Assembly: GCA_013214025.1 (NCBI GenBank)
Contig: JABSRN010000041.1
Coordinates: 1-64,000, forward strand
DNA: 64,000 nt
Direction: 5' to 3'
Origin: Polyangiaceae bacterium
Lineage (GTDB): Bacteria; Myxococcota_A; Polyangia; Polyangiales; Polyangiaceae
In this document: positions 25,278 to 33,302 of the stretch, in pieces
Layout of the letters: every line of letters starts with the position of its first letter
Numbering within the stretch: position 1 is the first letter of the stretch
The notes under the pieces: generated by a model
The model's database searches: none
What the model was told of the DNA's origin: nothing
The model's input: the letters and a program-made list of their open reading frames with translations, nothing else
Made by a program: the position numbers and the translations under genes

Positions 25278-26407
25278 AGCAAAATCACCAAGCTGTAGCC
25301 TGTTGGGGGTCGCTTGGTGTTGTTTTGCTGGCATGTAACACCGCGCCGGAAGTGAGTACCGGGCGTGTGTCCCTCGCTCCTCCGGTAGCCAATTCCAACC
25401 TGGGGCGAGATGCTGCGGCGGTCGTCAGTCGGCCCGTAGGGGTGCCGAGCTTGGCACCATTGGTTCGGAAGGCAGATCCTGCTGTGGTCTTTGTCCAGAC
25501 TCAACAGGCGATGCCCACCGCCAGCGGGCGAAACGTCAGCGTGACCTGGGGCAGCGGATTCATCTTCGACCCCGACGGTTATGTACTGACCAACCACCAT
25601 GTGTTGTCCGGCGCTAAACACGTCCAGATCCTGTTGGGGGATTCACGCAAGCTTCGGGGCGAGGTCGTCGGCGAGGACTCGCTCACCGATATCGCGGTGG
25701 TTCGTCTTGAGGAAAAGAATCTTCCTCATCTGCCACTTGGGGAATCGTCCACTCTGGAGGTCGGCGACTGGGTAGTGGCCATCGGCAACCCCTTCGGTCT
25801 CTCTCACACGGTATCCGCGGGAATCATTTCGGCGAAGGGTCGTACTCGCAATGACGTGCAAGGCCTGGACACGGCGGGCTACTACAGTTTCCTTCAAACT
25901 GATGCGAGTATCAATCGCGGTAACTCCGGAGGTCCGCTGATCGATCTGATGGGTCGAGTGGTGGGAGTGAACACGGCGGTCAAACCCCACGCGAACAACA
26001 TCGGCTTCGCGATACCTATCGACATGGTGCGTGAAATCCTTCCGGCGCTCATCGAGAATGGGGCCGTCGAGCGCAGCGCAATGGGGGTTCACGTGGCGAG
26101 CCTGCGTCACGATGATGTCGCGAGGTTAGGGCTGAAGTCTCGACGTGGGGTGCTGGTCACCCGGGTGCGTTCCGGTGGGCCGGGAGCCCGGGTCGGATTG
26201 TTGCCGGATGACGTGATTGTAGCTTTCGACGGTAAACCGGCAACCAGCAGCGAGCAATTGCGCTGGCGGGTCAGCATTAGCAGCCAAAAAGCGCCTGTGT
26301 TGGTACAGGTGCTTCGCCGCACCAGAGCGCTCACACTCCGGGTCCAGTTGGAGCCGCTGAGAGCCCCGCGAGCCGCTCAACATTCTGAGGTTTTGCCCTC
26401 AGAATAG
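25274..26407 (+). CDS. HtrA/Deg-type serine protease, lipoprotein
   Basis: 377 residues from GTG 25274. The signal peptide NHQAVACWGSLGVVLLAC ends in a lipobox, so this protease is lipid-anchored rather than free in the periplasm. The trypsin-like domain has the full triad: His in LTNHHVLSG, Asp in DSLTDIAVVRL and Ser in INRGNSGGPLID. One PDZ domain follows (VLVTRVRSGGPGARVGLLPD, residues about 285-360). It degrades or refolds damaged envelope proteins. It sits directly upstream of an ECF sigma factor and a probable anti-sigma factor, which suits envelope-stress control. Confidence 0.93.
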   Translation: MKQNHQAVACWGSLGVVLLACNTAPEVSTGRVSLAPPVANSNLGRDAAAVVSRPVGVPSLAPLVRKADPAVVFVQTQQAMPTASGRNVSVTWGSGFIFDPDGYVLTNHHVLSGAKHVQILLGDSRKLRGEVVGEDSLTDIAVVRLEEKNLPHLPLGESSTLEVGDWVVAIGNPFGLSHTVSAGIISAKGRTRNDVQGLDTAGYYSFLQTDASINRGNSGGPLIDLMGRVVGVNTAVKPHANNIGFAIPIDMVREILPALIENGAVERSAMGVHVASLRHDDVARLGLKSRRGVLVTRVRSGGPGARVGLLPDDVIVAFDGKPATSSEQLRWRVSISSQKAPVLVQVLRRTRALTLRVQLEPLRAPRAAQHSEVLPSE

Positions 26408-26463
26408 GGGATTCACGCATCGGGGGGGAGATCCCGGCTGTCGCCTGCGTACCAATTCGTACG

Positions 26464-27243
26464 ATGGCTACTTCAGTTGCATTCTTAGGCTCCCTCACCC
26501 GCGCGGCTACTCCAGAGACGAGCGCCGGGTCCCCCTCATTCAATCCCCCCGCCGGACCAGAATCACGCGTCCGCAATCGACCACCCGAACGGGTGAATAG
26601 ACCCCGCTCCCGGGCGTCAAACTCTCCGGAGCGCGAACGTGAAGCTGAGGAAGATCGCAAACTTGTCGTCCGCGCTCAAGCGGGAGACCCAGCAGCTTTT
26701 GACGCCTTGGTTCGGCGGCATCAGCGCCGCGCTTTTGCCATTGCTGTACAGATCCTCCGCAACGAACAAGATGCGCTCGAGGTTGTCCAGGAGGCCTTTC
26801 TTCGGGTACACCGCGGGCTCAAGTCTTTCCAAGGCAGCTCCAGCTTTTTCACCTGGCTCTACCGAATCGTTAGCAACCTCTCTATCGACCTCATTCGCAA
26901 GCCGGTACGCCGCGAGAGTGAAGCGCTCGACACTCGTTTGCTCGAGGCGGATAGCGATCAGCCCCTGTTGGCCAAGCTGCCAGGATCGGACCCGCTCCGT
27001 GCACTTCGCAACCGAGAAATTTCTGATCAAATCGACGAAGCTATCGCCCAGCTGCCCCCCTACCACCGTGGGGTTATCGTGATGCGCGAGATTCAAGGTC
27101 TGAGCTACGATGAAATGGCCAAAGCCATGGGGGTGTCTAAAGGAACGATCATGAGCCGGCTGTTTCATGCTCGCCGAAAACTCCAAGTCGCCCTCGCCGA
27201 CTGCTACCGGGAACAGTTCGGGAGAGATCCCCAGAAAGTCTGA
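26464..27243 (+). CDS. ECF sigma factor (RpoE-like)
   Basis: 259 residues. An N-terminal extension of about 65 residues, rich in Pro/Arg/Glu, precedes sigma region 2 (DPAAFDALVRRHQRRAFAIA, then DALEVVQEAFLRVHRGLKSF and SSFFTWLYRIVSNLSIDLIR) and region 4 (AIAQLPPYHRGVIVMREIQG, then SYDEMAKAMGVSKGTIMSRL and FHARRKLQ). Such factors direct RNA polymerase to stress genes when an anti-sigma partner lets go. The long N-terminal extension is unusual; a later start is possible but no better ribosome site was seen. An anti-sigma candidate starts 8 bases after the stop. Confidence 0.92.
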   Translation: MATSVAFLGSLTRAATPETSAGSPSFNPPAGPESRVRNRPPERVNRPRSRASNSPEREREAEEDRKLVVRAQAGDPAAFDALVRRHQRRAFAIAVQILRNEQDALEVVQEAFLRVHRGLKSFQGSSSFFTWLYRIVSNLSIDLIRKPVRRESEALDTRLLEADSDQPLLAKLPGSDPLRALRNREISDQIDEAIAQLPPYHRGVIVMREIQGLSYDEMAKAMGVSKGTIMSRLFHARRKLQVALADCYREQFGRDPQKV

Positions 27244-27251
27244 GGTGGCCA

Positions 27252-27794
27252 ATGACGCTCAACGAAGAGCTGCTCGTCATGCAGCTACACGATGGAGAAC
27301 TAGGGTGGATGGATGGGCTTCGGGCTCAGGCCTTGCTCCGGCGTTCGGCCGAAGCTCGTCAGTTGGCACGCGAGCTTGCCGCCGGGTCGGATGCCATCCG
27401 AGCCCACTGCCCGCCCACGTCAGCGTTTCTTTCAACGAAGGATGACCGCATCGTGCGCGCATTGCGGGCTCAGTTGCCCGTAGCACGGTGCATTCGGTTG
27501 CCCCAAAGAAAATTTGAACTGGCGCTGTGTAGTGCCGTTGCAGCAGCCTGTGCGCTCTGGCTCCCTCCGACGCCGGTGATATTGCCCGGCAGAGTGGCTC
27601 CCGAGGCAGCGGCGACACGTCCTGCTCGCGTCGGAGCTGCGGAGCCCGCAACCGCCGACACCTGTCATTTTGAAGCGGTAGATTTGGGAAGCGGCGGGGG
27701 GACCGTATTCGTGGTTCCCGTTGCCGATGGGGTCACCCCCGTTGTTTGGTTGGTGGAATCTGACAGCGACCAGGCTAGAATGCGTCCCCTATGA
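27252..27794 (+). CDS. Probable membrane anti-sigma factor
   Basis: 180 residues from ATG 27252 with GAGGTGG as ribosome site. The N-terminal 95 residues resemble anti-sigma domains (EELLVMQLHDGELGWMDGLR, then RRSAEARQLARELAAGSDAI), but the HxxxCxxC zinc motif is absent. One membrane helix (FELALCSAVAAACALWLPP, about residues 97-116) is followed by a periplasmic part of about 60 residues. Position right behind an ECF sigma gene and this topology support the call. The stop overlaps the next gene by 4 bases (ATGA). Confidence 0.75.
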   Translation: MTLNEELLVMQLHDGELGWMDGLRAQALLRRSAEARQLARELAAGSDAIRAHCPPTSAFLSTKDDRIVRALRAQLPVARCIRLPQRKFELALCSAVAAACALWLPPTPVILPGRVAPEAAATRPARVGAAEPATADTCHFEAVDLGSGGGTVFVVPVADGVTPVVWLVESDSDQARMRPL

Positions 27795-28351
27795 GTCCCC
27801 TGGGTCGAGTTCTGATTTTCGCGGTCGGAAGTTTCTTGTTGGTAGCGGCACCGGCTAACGCCAAGGGTCCGGACGGCAAAGGGAGCAGCGGGCAGCAGGC
27901 TGCGCCAAAGAAGGCACCTCCGACGAAAGCCGCCCCGAAGAAAGCCGCCCCCCCGAAGAAGGCGGCCGAGAGCGAGCTGCGCGCCGAAGTGTTGGTACTG
28001 CACGCGACCAACGCCAAGAAGGGCATCGATCCGGCTGTGGGTGATCTTCCCGAGCTCAGCAAGCCGCCGTTTTCGTCGTATCGCTCCTACCGATTGATCA
28101 AGAAGGACTCGCTCGCTCTCGAATCCGAAGCTAGTGTCATGAGCCTCCCAAATGGCCGCTCGCTGCGCGCCAAGCTCCTCAAGAAGCTATCAGCCGATCG
28201 ATACCGAGTCAGTGTGAGCATTGACCAACCGGGGGGCAAGGCGTTCCTCCCGCTGCTGGAGGTTCGCGCCAAACTGGGCCAGCGTTTTATCGTTGCTGGC
28301 CAGAGCTATCAGGGCGGCATCCTGGTGCTGGTCATCACGCTGTCGAAGTAG
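27791..28351 (+). CDS. Secreted protein with Lys/Pro-rich linker
   Basis: 186 residues, coupled to the anti-sigma gene. The signal peptide MSPLGRVLIFAVGSFLLVAAPANA is cleaved after ANA. A linker of Ala/Pro/Lys repeats (KKAPPTKAAPKKAAPPKKAA) follows, then a domain of about 120 residues (AEVLVLHATNAKKGIDPAVG, then FSSYRSYRLIKKDSL and VLVITLSK) with alternating beta-like strands. I do not recognise the family. The basic linker could bind peptidoglycan or lipopolysaccharide. As third gene of a sigma/anti-sigma operon it may be the envelope sensor or effector; this is inference. Confidence 0.75.
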   Translation: MSPLGRVLIFAVGSFLLVAAPANAKGPDGKGSSGQQAAPKKAPPTKAAPKKAAPPKKAAESELRAEVLVLHATNAKKGIDPAVGDLPELSKPPFSSYRSYRLIKKDSLALESEASVMSLPNGRSLRAKLLKKLSADRYRVSVSIDQPGGKAFLPLLEVRAKLGQRFIVAGQSYQGGILVLVITLSK

Positions 28352-28419
28352 CGCTATCGGGCGCTTTCGACTTGGCGGCGATCCAGGGCGAACCAAGCAT
28401 GGCCTGCTCCCGGCCGGGC

Positions 28420-29738
28420 CTATGTTTTGGGGCTCATCAGGGGCAACATCACGAGGAAGCTGGAGCCGTGACCGGGGACGCTTTCGATCTCTAACCGTCC
28501 GTGGTGGGCGGTGACAATATCTCGAGACACGGACAGTCCAAGACCCGTGCCGTGGTCGTTCTTAGTCGTGAAGAAGGACTCGAATATTCGATCCGTGTGT
28601 GCGGGATCGATGCCGTTTCCGGCATCTCTCACGATGCCGAAGACTCGCTCTTCACGAAGCTCGCTGGACAGCTGAATCGAGCCCCCACTCTCCATGGCGT
28701 GGCAGGCGTTGGTGATGAGGTTGACAAACACTTGGGTCAGAGCGCTGTGGATGCCGAGTATTGGGGGCAGTTGTTCGTTCAAGCTGAGCTCTACGACGAT
28801 GCCGCGATGCTTGACCGCGTGTTCGCATAGCAACGTGGCGCGTTCGATGGGTTCGTTGAGGCTGAGCTGGGTCTCTTCGTCGCTGGAGGGTTTCGCGTAG
28901 TTGAGCAAATCTTGGGCGAATCCCATGATGTGTTCTGCCGCCGAGCCGATGCGACCGATACGCTCAATCTGTTCGCCCGCGCTGCCGTCAGCCCGCGCAC
29001 GCTGTCTCAAATGTTCCGAGTAGCCCATGATGGCCGATAGCGGGCTTGAGACTTCGTGCGCGACCCCGGCGACAGCTTGGCCGAGAGAGGCGAGTTTTTG
29101 GGTCTGGACCAATTGCGCTCGCAAGCGTTCGATCAACGACGATTCTGGATCGGGCGAAGACGCGCTGCCACGCAGTACCGCGTAGGCGGCTCGGGCGACG
29201 TCGTCGCACAAGGCGAGCTCCTTGGGCTGGGTCTCGAGATCGATCTCGCTGCCCACATGCAAGGCTGACGCGCCCAGGGCCGCACCTAAGCGGAAGGTTC
29301 GTTCGTGAGATTGCTCAGGGAAGCAGCGGCGCCGCGCGTTGTGGACGACTGTGTCGGAATCGGCGTAGTGCACCTGGCAGTCCCCGTCGGTTCCGCCCTC
29401 AAGTCGAATGGTGAACGCGAAATTCGGCATGCAGTCTGCGGTTTGTTCCAACAGTAGCGTGAGGCATGACTGATAGTCATCGTTGGGATCGTGGTCGGCT
29501 ACCAGGGCGAGCAAGCGGCGCAGTAGCTGAACTGCCCGGTCGGATTGTTTCCGGCTCCGACGGGCGTCGCGGGACTCCTGGCGGCTCTCGTCGGGCGGCT
29601 CTCGTCGGGCGGCTCTCGTCGGCTCGGTACGGGCTCGGTGATCGGCCGCTCGTCAGCGGAGCCCTCCGCCCCGCCTTCAGAAGAGCCATCCTCCCTGCCT
29701 TCAGAACATTCCTCTGTTGGGTCGTCGACTTGACTCAC
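28420..29738 (-). CDS. Histidine kinase whose frame is interrupted by a 14-bp triplication
   Basis: The kinase frame runs 29514-28420 (364 residues): an N-terminal sensory part of about 130 residues, HisKA with AGVAHEVSSPLSAIMGYSEHL, then N-box VFVNLITNACHAMESGG, DAGNGIDP, FESFFTTKND and GTGLGLSVSRDIV, so the catalytic core is complete. Its only in-frame start is a TTG at 29514. A GTG at 29738, overlapping the upstream gene's stop (GTGA), opens a better-placed start, but that frame ends at 29499 because three 14-base repeats at 29580-29621 put it out of phase. With two copies the GTG frame would read straight into the kinase with no stop. It is either a phase-variable gene in the OFF state or a recent frameshift. 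Confidence 0.75.
29580..29621 (-). repeat. Three perfect 14-bp tandem repeats (possible phase-variation tract)
   Basis: The plus-strand unit GGCGGCTCTCGTCG is at 29580-29593, 29594-29607 and 29608-29621 with no mismatch. Fourteen is not a multiple of three, so each gain or loss changes frame. From GTG 29738 to the kinase codon at 29514 the distance is 224 bases; minus 14 it is 210, divisible by three. Loss of one unit therefore fuses the two frames. Confidence 0.92.
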
Positions 29739-31732
29739 TTCTTGCCCCGCGGGGAGGACTCAGCCGCGCGGTCGATATCCACGATCTGTGAGCCGCCGAT
29801 GTAAGTCTTGGTCTCGTACTTGGTGATTTTACCCAGCTTACGTACGATTTCTGTCATGCGCTCTGCTTCACTGAGAATTACCTCCGCTGCCTTGCGCAGC
29901 TTCGGTTCGTCGCCGAGATACTTGGATAGGTACTCTGCGTAACCCAGCACGCTCGTGAGCGGCTGGTTTAGTTCGTGGGAGGTAGCGCCCGCAAGTTGAG
30001 CGATGGCCGCGCCTTTTTCCTGTTCCCGAAGCTCGAGTTCAGCGTGGGAAAGCCGCGCTTCCATGCCGAGGCGCGGGCGAATATCCGTATAAATGCCGAC
30101 GCTGCCCATTTCTTGACGGTCTTTGTAAATCAGCGATGCCGAGAGCATGACGGGGATCTCTTCGCCATTGGGTCCGAGTGCCGCTACGCGATAATCGCTC
30201 AGGCGGTCCCGTCCCGTGACATTCGGATCGCGAATCAGTCGCATGACTTTTTTCGCCACTCCCGGGCCATACAGCTCCTGAATGTGCACTCTGTTGATGA
30301 CATCAGCGGGCCGACGTCCAAACAACGCACCGGCGGCTTCGTTGAACAGAAGCACGCGTCCTTCTAAATTGGCTGAGACGATGCCGTCGACACTGCTCTC
30401 GATCACGCGCTCAAGAAATTCCTTGGTTTGCTTGAGTTCGGCTTCCGTTTGTCGCTGAGCTGTGACTTCCCGAAAGCTCAGTAATACGGCGTTGTCGTCC
30501 TTCAATACGGAACTGGTGTTGATGTTGAGGGCAATGATGCCGGACGGCCCGCGAATTTCCAGCTCGAAGCCCTGGGGATAGATGCCTTCCGAAAACCCCC
30601 TCACGAGCTCAGTGGCCCGCTTCAGTTCGGAAGCTGAAAGCAAGTTGAGCAGATCCGTGGAAGCGCCACTACTGTCACCAAAGCCCACGATCTCTCTCGC
30701 CTTGGGATTCGAGAAGAGCAGCGTGCCATCTAAGGTCAGTACGACAACGCCATCGGCCGCGCTGTCGAGGAAGTCTGCGGAGCGTTGGTATAAGCTGTTC
30801 GGTACGCGGAAGCTGTGCTGACCGGCAGCGGTTCCGGGCTTCAGATCGGGAGAAGAGGGGGTTGATGCATTTTTGAGAGACACGGCGCTGGCGGTGCCGA
30901 CGATTTGAACGAGGGCTAGCGTGTCTTTGTTGCAGTGGCTCTCTGAGCTTTGCAAACAAATGACTCCCCATGCGCGGCGTCCGATCGTGACCGGCACCAG
31001 CGTCAGGTAATCGTAGACTGTTTCCGGGGGATTGCTGTGGATCGCCGACGTCAGCGGGTGACTCGCCGCCTGGCTGATGCCGATGGCCTCCGTCGAGCGC
31101 AGCGCCGAGTCAAGCTCCGGATAGCGAGCTGCGTCGAGGTTCAGTCGACGGACGCGGTCATCGTCGTTACTCACCACAGAACCGCTATTGGGGGCGGTGG
31201 GGTCTGTCAGTATCACGCAGCATCGGTCGACCTGGCTGAGAGTGGCGAGGCCAGAACAGAGGGTGGCGATGATCTTGTGGGTATCGATCTCGTTGGCGAG
31301 GCTGTGGGTGAGGCGATGGGCGAGGAACAGGTCGTCGCGGTGGGCTGGCGTCGGTCGGCTACTGGCCCGTGCTTGGATCTGAGACTCGACGCCGCGACGG
31401 AGTTCTTTGGCGGTCAGCTGTCGGTCCAGTACGGCGTCGGCGCCGGCATCCAAGGCCGTCCGGCACGCATCGGGGTCTACCGCTCGGCGAATGCAGATAA
31501 TTGTGAGTTCTTTGGTGCGCGTTGAGGCGCGGAGTTGACGGACTCGTTGAGCCCCCGGCGGTCCGGGCAACTGCATGTCGATCACGACGGCAATGGGGAG
31601 TTCCGTAGCCAGTCGGGACAAGCCGGATTCCCAGTTATCAGCGCCCTGCACCTCATGGTCGGGAAAGGCCATAACGATCAATTCTCGGAGAACCGCGTCG
31701 TGGTCGATGCTCAACAGCCTAGGCAGATCCAC
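29735..31732 (-). CDS. REC-GAF-PAS-PAS-HisKA sensor protein lacking an ATPase domain
   Basis: 665 residues. A receiver domain (residues 1-125) has phosphoacceptor Asp in VVIDMQLPG, but the usual Lys-Pro near its end is replaced (VLDRQL). A GAF-like domain (about 140-285) is followed by PAS one (FLDSAADGVVVLTLDGTLLF, about 320-430) and PAS two (VIESSVDGIVSANLEGRVLL, about 440-560), then a HisKA helix pair with SHELNQPLTSVLGYAEYL (about 595). The protein ends some 50 residues later, so it has no HATPase domain and cannot phosphorylate itself. The stop overlaps the GTG of the next kinase gene, which has one; the two may work as a pair. Confidence 0.85.
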   Translation of the reverse strand: MDLPRLLSIDHDAVLRELIVMAFPDHEVQGADNWESGLSRLATELPIAVVIDMQLPGPPGAQRVRQLRASTRTKELTIICIRRAVDPDACRTALDAGADAVLDRQLTAKELRRGVESQIQARASSRPTPAHRDDLFLAHRLTHSLANEIDTHKIIATLCSGLATLSQVDRCCVILTDPTAPNSGSVVSNDDDRVRRLNLDAARYPELDSALRSTEAIGISQAASHPLTSAIHSNPPETVYDYLTLVPVTIGRRAWGVICLQSSESHCNKDTLALVQIVGTASAVSLKNASTPSSPDLKPGTAAGQHSFRVPNSLYQRSADFLDSAADGVVVLTLDGTLLFSNPKAREIVGFGDSSGASTDLLNLLSASELKRATELVRGFSEGIYPQGFELEIRGPSGIIALNINTSSVLKDDNAVLLSFREVTAQRQTEAELKQTKEFLERVIESSVDGIVSANLEGRVLLFNEAAGALFGRRPADVINRVHIQELYGPGVAKKVMRLIRDPNVTGRDRLSDYRVAALGPNGEEIPVMLSASLIYKDRQEMGSVGIYTDIRPRLGMEARLSHAELELREQEKGAAIAQLAGATSHELNQPLTSVLGYAEYLSKYLGDEPKLRKAAEVILSEAERMTEIVRKLGKITKYETKTYIGGSQIVDIDRAAESSPRGKK

Positions 31733-31778
31733 CGTTCAAATTTACCTGGGACAAGACCGTTGCGCAAACTCTCAGCAG

Positions 31779-31825
31779 CGCCCCGAACCGAGCCAAAATT
31801 GGCGATTTTTGCTCGGTTCGGGGCG
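31779..31825. promoter_or_regulatory. Long inverted repeat between divergent genes
   Basis: CGCCCCGAACCGAGC (31779-31793) is the exact reverse complement of 31811-31825. Inside the loop, AAAAT (31795-31799) pairs with ATTTT (31805-31809), so a stem of about 20 pairs with one mismatch closes a TGGCG loop. It lies between the sensor gene (minus) and the DUF1015 gene (plus), where promoters are expected. No T-run follows on either strand. Operator or structured leader are both possible. Confidence 0.75.
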
Positions 31826-31988
31826 TCGCCCCGCCGGGGGACCGAGACGGGGCACCGTGTGGAGGCGTTGGGTTGGGCTTGCCGCCCCTGCCGCTCGGGC
31901 TCGTGACGCGAGCGCTTGATCAGTCCGCCCGCCCGTGCGATGCGCGAACGACGTAGTTCTACCGACCTTTCACCGAGAGAGATGCCCC

Positions 31989-33230
31989 ATGCTTCGAGTC
32001 AACGCTTTCCGCGCCCTACGCCCCCCTGCCGCACTTGCCGAACAGGTGGCCAGCGTGCCCTACGACGTGGTGAACAAGGCGGAAGCCCGGGCCCTGGCGG
32101 CTGGCAACGAGCTTAGCTTTCTGCATGTCGTTCGACCCGACATCGATCTGCCAGACGACACCTCTCCCTACGACGATTCCGTTTACGTTACCGCCAAGTC
32201 GAATCTTCAGGGTTTGATTGAGAAGGGGGCGTTGGTTCAAGACAAAGCACCGGCGATTTATTTGTACCGCCAAGAGATGGAATTGCTGGGGCAGAAAGTG
32301 ACGCAATTGGGCGTCGTCGCGTCGTGCCACATCGAGGATTACAACGACGGCACAATCAAGAAACACGAGAAAACGCGTCAGGACAAAGAGGATGATCGCA
32401 CACGTCACGTGCTCACGTTGCGAGCGAATGCGGGGCCTGTGTTCTTGCTCTACAAAGACGAACCGGATCTTGCGACACTGATCGCGCGAGATAGTGCCGG
32501 CACCCCGGAGTACGATTTTCCGGCCGCTGACGGAGTGCGCCACACCGTATGGTCCGTCGCTGAGCCGTCTGCCTACGTCGGGGCTTTCGCTAAGGTGGAG
32601 GGGGCCTACGTAGCGGATGGTCACCATCGCAGTGCGTCGGCGGCTCGAGCCGGCGCGGAGCTGCGCGCCGCCAACCCCGAACACACAGGCGACGAGGAGT
32701 ACAACTGGTTCTTGACCGTGTTGTTTCCTGCGAGCCAACTGAGCATCTTGCCGTATCACCGGGTAGTGAAGGATCTCAACGGCTTGACTCCCGAGTCACT
32801 GATCGAAAAAGTGAAGGCTATCGGCAAAGTGCAAGAGACCCCCGAGGCGGAACCCCAGTCTCCCGGGAATCTCGGAATGTACGTGGGCGGCAAGTGGTAC
32901 CAAGTGGCCATCAACGCTTCGCTCATCGATTCGAAGGATCCTGTGAACTCACTGGACTACGTGTTGCTCTACGAGCACGTGCTGCGTCCGCTCTTGGGAA
33001 TTGAAGAGATTCGCACCGATAAGCGAATCGATTTTGTCGGCGGAATTCGGGGGACCGGCGAGCTCGAGAAGCGAGTGAACTCTGGTGAATGTCAGGTCGC
33101 CTTTGCGATGCACGCGACAACGATTCAACAGCTCATCGACGTCGCTGACGCTGGCGCGATCATGCCGCCCAAATCGACATGGTTTGAACCGAAGCTACGA
33201 TCGGGACTGCTCGTCCACATCCTGGACTGA
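31989..33230 (+). CDS. DUF1015 family protein
   Basis: 413 residues from ATG 31989 (MLRVNAFRAL). The family landmarks are present: a head with ASVPYDVVNKAEARALAAGN, then SFLHVVRPDIDLPD, IYLYRQEM, IKKHEKTRQDKEDDRTRH and the strongly conserved AYVADGHHRSASAARAG, followed by NWFLTVLFPASQLSILPYHR. Length is normal. The family is widespread, cytoplasmic and without an agreed function; the HEKT and DGHHR motifs look like an active site. It is transcribed alone, divergent from the sensor pair. Confidence 0.9.
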   Translation: MLRVNAFRALRPPAALAEQVASVPYDVVNKAEARALAAGNELSFLHVVRPDIDLPDDTSPYDDSVYVTAKSNLQGLIEKGALVQDKAPAIYLYRQEMELLGQKVTQLGVVASCHIEDYNDGTIKKHEKTRQDKEDDRTRHVLTLRANAGPVFLLYKDEPDLATLIARDSAGTPEYDFPAADGVRHTVWSVAEPSAYVGAFAKVEGAYVADGHHRSASAARAGAELRAANPEHTGDEEYNWFLTVLFPASQLSILPYHRVVKDLNGLTPESLIEKVKAIGKVQETPEAEPQSPGNLGMYVGGKWYQVAINASLIDSKDPVNSLDYVLLYEHVLRPLLGIEEIRTDKRIDFVGGIRGTGELEKRVNSGECQVAFAMHATTIQQLIDVADAGAIMPPKSTWFEPKLRSGLLVHILD

Positions 33231-33302
33231 GCGGCGAACTGATGGGCTAGCGGTGGCGCGGCTGGCGGCTCGGCCGGCACTGACAAGGCGCCGCAAATCC
33301 CG

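Noticed and set aside
29477-29689. Third-frame protein over the 14-bp repeats
   Set aside because: Arg/Pro-rich shadow without motifs; the GTG-coupled frame and the kinase frame explain the region.
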